NCBI RefSeq assembly: GCF_041381155.1
Contig: NC_091140.1
Location: forward strand, 23,774,864-23,838,863
Direction: 5' to 3'
From: Argopecten irradians
Lineage: Eukaryota > Mollusca > Bivalvia > Pectinida > Pectinidae
DNA: 64,000 nt
Shown: positions 48,152 to 59,880 of the stretch, in pieces
Layout: every line of letters begins with the position of its first letter
How positions within the stretch are numbered: the first letter of the stretch is position 1
Position numbers and translations under genes: made by a program
Notes under the pieces: model-generated
What the model was told of the DNA's origin: nothing
The model's input: only the letters and a program-made list of their open reading frames with translations
The model's database searches: none

Positions 48152-48390
48152 AAGTTGGAATTTTTCATTACTCAGAGAAGCATATCTATCACGATATATA
48201 TACTGCATCACAGAGTCTTTGTCAGCCGATTGTGGTCTGTGTACTGAGAAGTGGTCAGTATCATGTGGTACCACGTCCGTAGTATTTGTTATACTGGTAG
48301 ATCATAGGACATCACAATGAAAGAACACTTGACAAATACGAAATATACCATGAGTAATATAATTCTCTGAGTAATGGAAAATTATAACTC
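48152..48390. mobile_element. TIR element, copy c (internal array nearly lost)
   Basis: Ends AAAGTTGGAATTTTTCATTA and TCTCTGAGTAATGGAAAATT. Only about one AGAAGTGGTCAGTATC unit is left inside, then ACCACGTCC. Confidence 0.75.
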
Positions 48391-48540
48391 TAAATTTTAT
48401 CATTGTTCACATATACTGTCTACACCACAGACATTTGGCGAATATGACATAAAGTGGTTGTAACACGTAATACGGAGTAGGGCTAATCTGGTTAACTCAG
48501 ATGTTAAGAAATACATTGACTATGAATAATGAGTGACGAG

Positions 48541-48945
48541 TTAATGCTTACCAAGTCTAGAAATGGATGTGATGAACCTCAAGGAGGAAGTTAACAAGCA
48601 AGATTATACTCTTACCGAGATATCATACATGTAAACCAATAACAAAGAATTAATAAGGCCCTTGATACATCAAATCGCAACGAAATGTACTCAAGAAAAG
48701 ACAATATACGTATTAGAGGTAAGCTTATACCAGTGCAGACAGGAAAAAAACCTGAGGTGGTACTCCCGACTAGAATAATGGCAGTAACTGGAGTGAAGCT
48801 CGATGGATACTATGACATTGCAGCCGTGAATCGGCTACCCAGTACACGAGGTACAGGCTCACCGCGCCCAGTGATTGTCATTTTTTTCAATAGTGACATA
48901 AAAATGCTAGTGACAAAAAATAAGCATTCACATGTCCAATTTTGA
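48541..48945 (+). pseudogene. Decayed LINE ORF1-like (coiled-coil / RRM type)
   Basis: The frame contains NRNEMYSRKDNIRIRG, then DIAAVNRLPS and SPRPVIVIFF. This matches the L1-type ORF1 pattern in which an 'RRDNIRI' strand is followed by 'HRL..RPRPIIV.F'. The upstream VMNLKEEVNKQDYT fits a coiled coil. Single frames are short and the ORF is fragmentary. This uninterrupted copy shows the site where the outer LINE entered the unit-1 copy. Confidence 0.65.
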
Positions 48946-49039
48946 TTGATAAATGACCAAATAATATGAAAATTTCGAACAAACTGGTATTACAATAAGT
49001 AATAAAGTTTATAATTAATCAATATTTACTATCAATCAA

Positions 49040-49200
49040 AGGATTTGTATTCATTGTCAACAACTCGTGTACATTCGGAGTGCCACAAGGTGATGCAATG
49101 TCGCCAATACATTTTATGTGTGTTGAATTTTGGTGCTAATTTTTTTCTAAATCCCTTGATGGACAGTACAATGGACATTTTAGCTCTGGACCCACCTTTG
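49040..49200 (+). pseudogene. Decayed RT fragment
   Basis: The frame FGVPQGDAMSPIHF at 49075-49116 resembles the RT motif 'GxPQGDxLSPxLF'. No further RT motif is preserved. Equivalent in unit 1 at about 43035. Confidence 0.5.
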
Positions 49201-50064
49201 CGTTCTATCATTTTTTTTCTTGGATTAATTATTTATGTCTTTTGATTGTTTCTAAAAGGGATTGGAATTTAATCAATTTGTGAAAATTATTAGTAGAATA
49301 ATTATATTTAGGAGAGAATACATGTTTGTGAATGAAGACACAACTTTTGCAATAATCGGAAAATTCAAAGTTTGATTGGTTTTTTTTAAATTTCATATTT
49401 GGAGATATATAATACGACTTTACGGATTTTAATTTTTGACCATTTTTTTCCAAATTTTTACGTATTTCGCACAAAAATAATAAGATATCTTTATTTCTAT
49501 ATAGCATTATTGTCTTCCATATACCTAGATGATGGAAATGGTATATGATGTGTACCTATCAGTAAAATAATAGTGAAATCGGACCTTTGTGTGAATGCGT
49601 TTACAAATCACGAAATATGTGCGAACACAGGTAAAATCCAGGTAAAATTGGAAAAAACACAGCACAGGTATAGTACAGTTTAGGGATATATGACGCAAAC
49701 TATAACTGCTATCACAACATGACTACCCTTATGTTATTATTAAAAAGCGGGATAAAGGAGAACACACCCGGAAATTCCCGATGGGTTAATTAGACCTTAC
49801 CTTATACGTAAGGTCAACATAACAGTAGCGTCCTTCTCTTTAACAGGGTTATACGTTTTCTTCATTCAAACATTTAAATACTTAAAAGTGTTAAAAGTTC
49901 GTACGTTGACAATGTTGATTTTAAAGTTTAAAGTACCTGATAATTCTTCATTTTCCCCAAAAGATGACCGATAGGCAGCCACAAAGGATTTTGATAGTTC
50001 AAGTCTGAAAAGCAGAGAAGATCCCTCTTTTGTCAGACATAAATCATTCTTTGGTGGTTACGAC

Positions 50065-50240
50065 GTCCCGACATATTACCACAAGTCACATGTATACTTC
50101 TGGGTCGTGATTCCTATGTGGCACAGTTGCCAGGTACTGACCGCGAGTCGGTGGTTTTCCTCCATCACCAAATAAACCTGGCACGTCCTTACATGACCCT
50201 GGCTGTTAATAGGACGTGAAAATACGTAAACAAAATATAA
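50065..50240 (+). mobile_element. tRNA-derived SINE, head partly lost
   Basis: CGACATATTACCACAAGTCA, CTGGGTCGTGATTCC (decayed box B), TTGCCAGGTACTGACCG, GGTCGGTGGTTTTC, AACCTGGCACGTCCTTACAT, GGCTGTTAATAGGACGTG. Box A is missing. Confidence 0.8.
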
Positions 50241-50657
50241 AGGGAAAAAAGATTTTGGGAAAATCGGTTCTTTATTATTGTCCAGCCAATGTTAAGATCG
50301 TTGTAATACCGTACGGGAATCGGCAGGAGACTTGTATTTCTTCGCCAATACACGGGATGATTGTTGATGAGAACCGTTCTTTATTTTTGAGGTACACATA
50401 GAGTCGCTTGCCTAAAAGCTGGCAAGGCAGAAGGACTTTTAAACGTTACAGCAATTTACTTGTATTGACAAAATGACGCTTTCAGGTCAACATTTATTGG
50501 ATGTCGTCGTTTTCCTGCTGGTATTTCTGGGTGAGAACTCAAATTCTGCAAAACATGTATCCAATTAAACAAGAAATTCAGTTCATAGATAATGAGGTTT
50601 TTCGAAAACTGTACGATGGTCCGTTTGAGCCTGTCAAATTACAACTACCAGATTAAA

Positions 50658-50856
50658 TAAGTTGTACATTTATAAATTGACAAAGTGTACATGGCCATTT
50701 ACTCTTAAGTAGTTGTATATTTATAAATTGACAAAGTGTACATGACCATTTACTCTTAAGTAGTTGTACATTTATAAATTGACAAAGTGTACATGACCAT
50801 TTACTCTTAAGTAGTTGTACATTTATAAATTGACAAAGTGTACATGACCATTTACG
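50658..50856. repeat. 51-bp minisatellite, 4 copies
   Basis: Units at 50661, 50712, 50763 and 50814 with GTTGTACATTTATAAATTGA and AAAGTGTACATGACC; almost identical, so recent. Each unit contains an inverted pair (TGTACA / TGTACAT). Confidence 0.9.
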
Positions 50857-50983
50857 GTGGGCTGGGGAAGGTATCGGCGTGAGTTATTGGGAGACAGCTG
50901 GTGAATGGGGAATGTTATATTCCATTCTTGATCTTTGGTTCAGCTTTGATTAATATTGCAGCGATATAAGATATATATATGTA

Positions 50984-51012
50984 TGTTGGTGTGTGTGTGT
51001 GTGTGTGTGTGT
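50984..51012. repeat. (GT)n microsatellite
   Basis: About 10 or more GT units in the deleted middle of CYYR1-like copy 3. Confidence 0.85.
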
Positions 51013-51348
51013 TTTATGTTTATGATTTGACAACAAACTCCAAAATATGTCATATCTGCTGTGGTATTAGCACCATACATATGTACACCGAATAGTTGTG
51101 GAAGTGATATCCATTACCTGATGTAAGTTTGATGGATTCAATCTTTCTACTGTTTTACAGAGTTCGTGGTCATACCAGGAAACACACAGCAGGGCATCTT
51201 TGGTACACCCAGCAACACAGCCAACCCCTATAACGTCGGGTATGACCAGTCCGGGACAATCAGACCCATGGGTATGCCATCATCTCATGCACGATCCATT
51301 GTTGGCAGTGTCCTGGAAATTCCTCCAATTAATCGCCAGATTATCTAG

Positions 51349-52133
51349 CCTAAAGCTCCTGGCTATAAGTCACCATAAGATCCTTACAATACTGGATACG
51401 ATCAGCCACTCCTCGCGGAGTTCCAGGAATGTAATAACATTTATAACAGCATTTAAACTAAAGTAACATCTTTATATATCTAATGCATATATACTACTGT
51501 TCTAGTTGTACATATTTAGGGTTTAGAAAGGTCTGGCCGATAACTTTTATCAATATTATTTCCCTGAATAATGAATAAGACCGAGTTTATGTAGTTTATT
51601 GTAACACAGTAAAAACGACAGCATGTGGGTTTTTTAAACTGAGGGTCAAAGCAATGAATCTGAGAGTACAATGGATTGTCATTATAAATGGAGTTTATGA
51701 CCCTAGCTGATTATAAGACACACAAAAATATATGATTAAACAATTTTGATATACTAATATGTATACTGTCGTTTTTAACAACCAGTCTAAAATCATGTAA
51801 ATAAATGCTTTTGCTTAAGACTTAAGTTATATTTTGTTTATTGATATTTAGTTCAATTCCATATAATCTTCGTTACAAGTATTGCTGCCTCCAGATCAAA
51901 CTTACAGAATACTTTATTTTTATTCAACAAAAGTATATTGGATTGAAACACAAGCTTACTCTTAATATAAGTTCCTTTCCCAGTTGACCCAGATTTGATC
52001 TTTGACCTTGCTCTGTAAGTTGTATGTCAGCGATGAGGTAGGGGATTGTAACAATAATACTTGTTTGAATAACAATCGGGTTCGAATAAAATCCATTATA
52101 CAACTATAGATGTTGGATCTGTTTCTCTGCATT
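51349..52133. other. 3' region of CYYR1-like copy 3
   Basis: Matches the downstream regions of copies 1 and 2 in blocks (GTAAATAAATGCTTTTGCTT, CTTCGTTACAAGTATTGCTG). No gene. Confidence 0.55.
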
Positions 52134-52400
52134 AAAGTTGGAATTTTGCATTAATCAGACAATTATATTTCGATTGTATTACAGTCTTTGTCAGCCGATA
52201 GTGGTACTGCGAAGTGGTCAGTCTGTGAAGTAAGATGTGGTCAGTCTGTGTAGTGAGAATTGGTCAGTATCGTATAGCACCACGTTCCTAGTATTTGTTA
52301 AAATGGTAAATCATTGGACATCAGAATAAAAGAACAAATGACCAGTTCAAAATATACCGTTGGTAATATGATTCTCGGAGTAATGGAAAATTCTAACTTT
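52134..52400. mobile_element. TIR element, copy d
   Basis: Ends AAAGTTGGAATTTTGCATTA and TAATGGAAAATTCTAACTTT, about two GTGGTCAGTCTGTG(A/T)AGT units inside, then CACGTTCC. TIRs are more diverged than in copies a-c. Confidence 0.7.
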
Positions 52401-52836
52401 AAATCTTAACAATGTTTACGTAAAGTGTAACCGTAAACTTGAGGTTTAAGACTCAAATTAAATTGTTATGTTCTTTGTACATTTTTGCACAATAACAAAT
52501 ACAATTAAAGTTTTGATGCAAGTGCTGTAATGCTATTTTTCACAACTGACATTGATTTCTGCAATGCTTTTGAATTATAATTGTTGTAATGAGTTTGGGT
52601 AATCATTTAAAGGGGCCAAATGCTTGATTTTGATAATTTTAAGGGGCAGACTGTGCCGAAAATTGAGATTATGTTGAAGACATAATCCTTACAGACCTTA
52701 CACATATCAATAAGAATGTTTAAACCCGTCCCATTATTTATCTTTTACTTTCTTAACAAACATCTCTTTATATTTCCTACAAAAATCTTTATCATTATTA
52801 TCATTTATTTTTCATTGATTGCCACATTCTTGAACA

Positions 52837-55800
52837 AGGTTTGTTATCTACATCATTATTGGATGAGGTGGCACTCTAGTGACCAAGATTTTGTTTAGCT
52901 ACATCATTGTCGGTGGAGGTGGCACTCTAGTGACCATAGTTTGATTAGCTATATCATTGTCGGTGGAGGTGGCACTCTAGCGACTAAGATTTATTTAGCT
53001 ACATCATTGTCGGATGAGATGGCACTTTAGTGACAATGATTTATTTAGCTACGTCATTGTCGGATGAGGTGGCACTCTAGTGACCATTGTTTGTTTAGCT
53101 ACATCATTGTCGGATGAGGTGGTACTCTAGTGACCATGGTTTGTTTAGCTACATCATTGTTGGACGAGATGGCACTCTAGTGACCATGGTTTGTTTAGCT
53201 ACATCATTGTCGGATGAGATGGCACTTTAGTGACTAAGATTTATTTAGCTAGATCATTGTCGGATGAGGTAACACTCTAGTGACCATGGTTTGTTTAGTT
53301 ACATCAATGTCGGATGAGGTGTCACTTTAGTGACTAAGATTTATTTAGCTATATCATTGTCGGATGAGGTAAAACTCTAGTGACCATGGTTTGTTTAGCT
53401 ACATCATTGTCGGATGAGGTGGTACTCTAGTGACCATGGTTTGTTTAGCTAGATCATTGTCGGATGAGGTGGTACTCTAGTGACCATGGTTTGTTTAGCT
53501 ACATCATTGTCGGATGAGATAACACTCTAATGACCATGGTTTGTTTAGCTACATCATTGTCGGATGAGGTGTCACTCTAGTGACCAAGATTTGTTTAGCT
53601 ACATCATTGTCGGATGAGGTGGTACTCTAGTGACCATGGTTTGTTTAGCTACATCATAGTCGGACGAGATGGCACTCTAGTGACCATGGTTTGTTTAGCT
53701 ACATCATTGTCGGATGAGATGGCACTTTAGTGACTAAGATTTATTTAGCTAGATCATTGTCGGATGAGGTAACACTCTAGTGACCATGGTTTGTTTAGTT
53801 ACATCAATGTCGGATGAGGTGTCACTTTAGTGACTAAGATTTATTTAGCTATATCATTGTCGGATGAGGTAACACTCTAGTGACCATGGTTTGTTTAGCT
53901 ACATCATTGTCGGATGAGGTGGTACTCTAGTCACCATGGTTTGTTTAGCTAGATCATTGTCGGATGAGGTGGTACTCTAGTGACCATGGTTTGTTTAGCT
54001 ACATCATTGTCGGATGAGATAACACTCTAATGACCATGGTTTGTTTAGCTACATCATTGTCGGATGAGGTGTCACTCTAGTGACCAAGATTTGTTTAGCT
54101 ACATCATTGTCGGATGAGGTAACACTCTAGTGACCATGGTTTGTTTAGTTACATCATTGTCGGATGAGGTGTCACTCTAGTGACCAAGATTTGTTTAGCT
54201 ACATCATTGTCGGATGAGGTAACACTCTAGTGACCATGGTTTGTTTAGCTACATCATTGTCGGATGAGGTGTCACTCTAATGACCATGGTTTGTTTAGCT
54301 ACATCATTGTCGGATGAGGTGGTACTCTAGTGACCATGGTTTGTTTAGCTACATCATTGTCGGATGAGGTGTCACTCTAGTGACCATGGTTTGTTTAGCT
54401 ACATCATAATCGGATGAGGTGTCACTCTAGTGACCATGGTTTGTTTAGCTACATCATTGTCGGATGAGGTGTCACTCTCATGACCATGGTCTGTTTAGCT
54501 ACATCATAATCGGATGAGGTGTCACTCTAGTGACCATGGTTTGTTTAGCTACATCATTGTCGGATGAGGTAACACTCTAATGACCATGGTTTGTTTAGCT
54601 TCATCATTGTCGGTGGAGGTGGTACTCTAGTGACAATGATTTATTTAGCTACATCATTGTCGGATGAGGTGTCACTCTAGTGACCATGGTTTGTTTAGCT
54701 ACATCATTGTCGGATGAGGTGTCACTCTAGTGACCATGGTTTGTTTAGCTACATCATTGTCGGATGAGGTAACACTCTAGTGACAATGATTTATTTAGCT
54801 ACATCATTGTCGGATGAGGTAACACTCTAGTGACCATGCTTTGTTTAGCTACATCATTGTCGGATGAGGTGGCACTCTAGTGACAATGATTTATTTAGCT
54901 ACATCATTGTCGGATGAGGTGGTACTCTAGTGACCATGGTCTGTTTAGCTACATCATTGTCGGATGAGGTGGCACTCTAGTGACCATGGTTTGTTTAGCT
55001 ACATCATTGTCGGATGAGGTAACACTCTAATGACCATGGTTTGTTTAGCTACATCATTGTCGGATGAGGTGTCACTCTAGTGACCATGGTTTGTTTAGCT
55101 ACATCATTGTTGGATGAGGTAACACTCTAGTGACCATGGTTTGTTTAGCTACATCATTGTCGGATGAGGTGTCACTCTAATGACTATGGTTTGTTTAGCT
55201 ACATCATTGTCGGATGAGGTGTCACTCTAATGACTATGGTTTGTTTAGCTACATCATTGTCGGATGAGGTAACACTCTAGTGACCATGGTTTGTTTTGTT
55301 ACATCATTGTCGGATGAGGTAACACTCTTGTGACCATGGTTTGTTTAGCTACATCATTGTTGGATGAGGTAACACTCTAGAGACCATGGTTTGTTTAGCT
55401 ACATCATTGTCGGATGAGGTGTCACTCCAGTGACCATGGTTTGTTTAGCTACATCATTGTTGTATGAGGTAACACTCTAGAGACAATGATTTATTTAGCT
55501 ACATCATTGTCGGATGAGGTGTCACTCTAGTGACCATGGTTTGTTTAGCTACATCATTGTCGGATGAGATGTCACTCTAGTGACCATGGTTGGTTTAGCT
55601 ACATCATTGTCGGACGAGATGGCACTCTAATGACCATGATTTGTTTAGCTACATCATTGTCGGATGAGGTAACACTCTAGTGACCAAGATTTATTTAGCT
55701 ACATCATTGTTGGATGAGGTGTCACTCTAGTGACCATGGTTTGTTTAGCTACATCATTGTCGGATGAGGTAACTTTCTAGTGACCATGGTTTGTTTAGCT

Positions 55801-57397
55801 ACATCATTGTCGGATGAGGTGTCACTCTAGTGACCATGGTTTGTTTAGCTACATCATTGTCGGATGAAGTGGTACTCTAGTGACCAAGGTTTGTTTAGCT
55901 ACATCATTGTCGGATGAGGTGTCACTCTAGTGACCATGGTCTGTTTAGCTACATCATTGTCGGATGAAGTGGTACTCTAGTGACCAAGGTTTGTTTAGCT
56001 ACATCATTGTCGGATGGGGTGTCACTCTAGTGACCATGGTTTGTTTAGCTACATCATTGTCGGACGAGATGGCACTCTAGTGACCATGGTTTGTTTAGCT
56101 ACATCATTGTCGGATGAGGTAACACTCTAGTGACCAAGATTTGTTTAGCTACATCATTGTCGGATGAGATGGCACTCTAGTGACCATGGTTTGTTTAGCT
56201 ACATCATTGTCGGATGAGGTGTCACTCTAGTGACCAAGATTTGTTTAGCTACATCATTGTCGGATGAGGTAACACTCTAGTGACCAAGATTTGTTTAGCT
56301 ACATCATTGTCGGATGAGATGGCACTCTAGCGACCATGGTTTGTTTAGCTACATCCTTGTCGGATGAAGTGGTTCTCTAGTGACCAAGGTTTGTTTAGCT
56401 ACATCATTGTCGGATGAGGTGTCACTCTAGTGACCATGGTTTGTTTAGCTACATCATTGTCGGATGAGGTGTCACTCTAATGACCATGGTTTGTTTAGCT
56501 ACATCATTTTCGGATGAGGTGTCACTCTAGTGACCATGGTTTGTTTAGCTACATCATTGTCGGATGAGGTGTCACTCTAGTGACCATGGTTTGTTTAGCT
56601 ACATCATTGTCGGATGAAGTGGTACTCTAGTGACCATGGTTTGTTTAGCTACATCATTGTCGGATGAGGTGTCACTCTAGTGACCATGGTTTGTTTAGCT
56701 ACATCATAATCGGATGAGATGTCACTCTAGTGACCATGGTTTGTTTAGCTACATCATAATCGGATGAGGTGTCACTCTAGTGACCATGGTTTGTTTAGCT
56801 ACATCATTGTCGGACGAGATGGCACTCTAGTGACCATGGTTTGTTTAGCTACATCATTGTCGGATGAGGTGGCACTCTAGTGACCATGGTTTGTTTAGCT
56901 ACATCATTGTCGGATGAGGTAACACTCTAGTGACCATGGTTTGTTTAGCTACATCATTGTCGGACGGGATGGCACTCTAGTGACCATGGTTTGTTTAGCT
57001 ACATCATTGTCGGATGAGGTAACACTCTAGTGACCATGGTTTGTTTAGCTACATCATTGTCGGATGAGGTGGTACTCTAGTGACCATGGTTTGTTTAGCT
57101 ACATCATTGTCGGATGAGGTGTCACTCTAGTGACCATGGTTTGTTTAGCTACATCATTGGCGGATGAGGTGGCACTCTAGTGACCATGGTTTGTTTAGCT
57201 ACATCATTGTCGGATGAGGTAACACTCTCATGACCATGGTTTGATTAGTTACATCATTGTCGGATGAGGTGTCACTCTAGTGACCATGGTTTGTTTAGTT
57301 ACATCATAATCGGATGAGGTGTCACTCTAATGACCATGGTTTGTTTAGCTACATCATTGTCGGATGATGTGGCACTATAGTTACCGTGGTTTGTTTA
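52837..57397. repeat. 50-bp satellite array, ~91 copies
   Basis: The unit includes TTTAGCTACATCATTGTCGG, then ATGAGGT, a variable pair, CACTCTAGTGACCATGGTTTG. The first spacing is 51 bp. From 52901 to 57351 the unit start falls exactly every 50 bp for 89 periods. Variation is nearly all substitutions at a few positions: GGCACTC / GTCACTC / AACACTC / GGTACTC, and CCATGGTTTG / CCAAGATTTG / ACAATGATTTA / ACTAAGATTTA. 53101-53620 and 53601-54120 are near-identical, a 10-unit (500-bp) higher-order repeat. Stops occur in all frames. The boundary units are the most diverged. Confidence 0.95.
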
Positions 57398-57524
57398 AAA
57401 AGGAGGTATATCACTTTTGACCGTTTTAAGGCCACGCATTGATAAGAAAAAATTGAGTAGGGTCTGCTGCATATTGCATGCTATTCAGAATATCCAATTT
57501 TTTCTGCAGTCATGGTAATTGCAG

Positions 57525-57544
57525 AGGTCAAAGGTCAAAGGTGA
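57525..57544 (+). promoter_or_regulatory. DR1-like AGGTCA repeats
   Basis: AGGTCAAAGGTCAAAGGTGA: two perfect AGGTCA half sites spaced by one base, then a third near-match. This is the consensus for DR1-binding nuclear receptors. Whether it is used is unknown; it may be part of a repeat. Confidence 0.35.
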
Positions 57545-57744
57545 AAATTCACATTTTCATTGTCAATGTCCTAATCAATTAAATACGATGTTGGCCTTTT
57601 ATTTCGGATTATTAATAAACTAGCTTGATACCGTTTTTACTTTAATATAGTTGAATATTAGAGTTAACATTTTTTGCAGATTTTGACTGTAAACATTGGT
57701 ATTGTTAAACTCAGTTCAGAAAACTGATGAAAATTTCAAAAAGT

Positions 57745-57759
57745 AGGTCACAGTGACCT
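57745..57759. promoter_or_regulatory. Perfect palindromic ERE-like site
   Basis: AGGTCACAGTGACCT equals the consensus oestrogen response element (AGGTCAnnnTGACCT). Further GGTCA half sites lie near 57897 and 57915. No gene starts nearby within the visible models. Confidence 0.35.
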
Positions 57760-59416
57760 AGTTTAGCATTTATTCTATTTTAACATTAAATCTTTAATAT
57801 TTTTGCTGATTTTTCACCGATCTGAAAGCTTTAAATTGATGTTTAGTACTGCATAGGGATCTTGACATGACCTGCTTAAATTGATTACATCCTAGGGTCA
57901 CATTGTCTAGGTCACGTGCATAAATCAGGTCATATTCAATGAATGGTATCATATATCCACTAATATGCTGTTTTCCAATGTTTAAAGCAGGATTTAAAAT
58001 TATTTAGACTTATTTTATAAGCTTAATTTCAAGCAACGCCTTCACTGAGGTAGGATGTTAGAACTATGTCTGCATGGTCGTGAAAGGCGACTAAATTTGG
58101 AAATTTTACATTTTATATTTTTTTATTTTGAAAATATTCAGGGTTTAATAAACCTGTATAAATATTTCGAAACAGATATTTGGCAAAATATTTCAATGAT
58201 GTCGTCTTGACTATAAAAGTTTACCTTGTTTACATTGTCTTCAAGATATTAGACGTAATACATGATCATGATGGCAATTTCGAAAAAGGTGTCAACAGTA
58301 AACTCCGGTTAGAGTACCGTCCTGAAATAGCTTGTGTGAGGTCGTAGTAATAATGTGCCATATTTTATACTTTTATCTCTAAGTTTACTATTTGATGCTA
58401 GACAATTAGATGAAATGCAATTCGTATATAATGGTTTAATTCAATTTAGTCAACGGAATCCGTTGATTCTAAATTTCGATGCTATGATTGTATCATTACA
58501 CTTTGGTCTAAACCTATTAGATATTGTGTTACTTACTTAGCCATTTATGTGGGGTTTTTTTTATAGCGACAACGTGATATATTGGGTTTTTTTAAATTCT
58601 CTCCATGATAAAACGTTAATTTATGTTAGAATCAGATCTAATTGCATTTACAAATATATAGACAGAATACAAACAGATTGAACATATTTATTCAATTTTA
58701 TATAATCCTTTCTCTTAAGAATTTATATATTGTAGGTATAAATATATCTATTTCATTTATATGCAGTAAAATTGAAAGATTATTTGCGATATAAATTTAG
58801 AGGGATTTTAGATACGAAATTCAAAAGTGTTTCAATTTTTATATGAAATGAAAAGTGGTGTGGCTAAATTGTAAGTTTGATAAGAGTCACAAGAACATAA
58901 TACAAAAGGAAAAAGCAAATATGTACCACAGTCTTGCAGTTGAGGGTATGGAGATTTTCTGTGCGAACAAACAACGTTAATCAAAGCAATTACTAAAAAC
59001 TAGAAAATTACAAATATAAATGAAATAAATGATTAATTATCAAATATAAACTAGATTTTTTTTTCGAAAAGCCTACAGCTAAAATGAGCGCCTTGACTTA
59101 CACTACTGAATATACAGATGTGTTTTGAAATTGAATGGCGAAAAACAATTACAATCAAACTTTTATATTCATGAAGGAACAATAATAATTGTACTTTTAT
59201 TATCCGATCGGATATCTCTTTAAAAATAACATATGCAAGGCTACAAAGATAGGGGCCGAAGGTGTCGCTCTGACCCACGAGTGAAGATTATTGGCGCCGA
59301 GTTAATTTGTTATCTTCTTATTTGCCATGGATGCGTTATGCGGAACAACTCGGTATGAAGTTCGACAACGTGATATGTTTATGATGCTAGTATATATTGT
59401 TGAAATTGACTTTCCA

Positions 59417-59500
59417 CATGCTTCATTTCAGAGAACGAAGTTGCATTCCTTGTTGACATTGGTTATTAAAGCATTGCAAAGACCATGAAATATTGTGTTA
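59417..59500 (+). repeat. Segment shared with 24700-24780
   Basis: TTTCAGAGAACGAAGTTGCA, GACATTGGTTATTAAAGC, ATTGCAAAGACC align with the 24.7-kb segment. About 1 kb upstream of gene C. Short, function unknown. Confidence 0.4.
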
Positions 59501-59639
59501 TCAACTTGGTCACACATATACAGTTGAATTTATGTCAGCGAGAATAATTGTCTTCTACTGAATTGTATCTACCCTTAATGCTAAATCGAATTAAATCTTA
59601 TATTAAATAATCAATTACATGTATTTCAAGAGAGAGCAT

Positions 59640-59880
59640 TCAGTAGAGGCCAGACCGAATTCCGAACCCGGGACCTCCGAGCTCTAGTCGGACGTTTCAC
59701 TTTCCCTAATGTCTTCGAATACGACAACCAATTCCACCACCGTAATCTCCTGTTTTAATAGACGCTAATTCTGTAACAGGAAAGGATAAAATGTTACGGT
59801 CATACCTGGGCTTCAAATCATCGCCCGAGCCACTTGCCCACCAATTAACGACCCTGTCCAATGCCGCTACAATTATAACC
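59640..59880 (-). mobile_element. Probable tRNA-derived SINE or tRNA-like repeat, antisense
   Basis: Read on the minus strand, 59740-59650 has CGGAGGTCCCGGGTTCGGAA (box B-like with one extra base) and TCTGGCCTCTACTG. A second tRNA-like block (GGCTCGGGCGATGATTTGAA) lies at about 59815-59840. Box A is weak. Confidence 0.4.

Larger units (their letters stand above)
50473..51348 (+). pseudogene. CYYR1-like copy 3, lacks middle exons
   Basis: Exon 1 (50473-50530, MTLSGQHLLDVVVFLLVFLG) and the tail exon (from 51161) remain. No mini-exon or membrane exon lies between; that space holds a minisatellite and (GT)n. The tail keeps the NTQQGIFGTPSNTANPYN type start but has a premature TAG at 51346 after INRQII, and the remnant downstream has another stop. 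Confidence 0.75.
57398..59416. other. Right flank of the satellite
   Basis: No gene. A cluster of nuclear-receptor-type half sites lies at 57525-57925 (listed separately). The open frames at 58355 and 59051 show no recognised content. Confidence 0.5.

Noticed and set aside
52837..57397. CRISPR-like array
   Set aside because: Units are contiguous with no unique spacers; variation is by substitution. It is a satellite in a eukaryotic genome.
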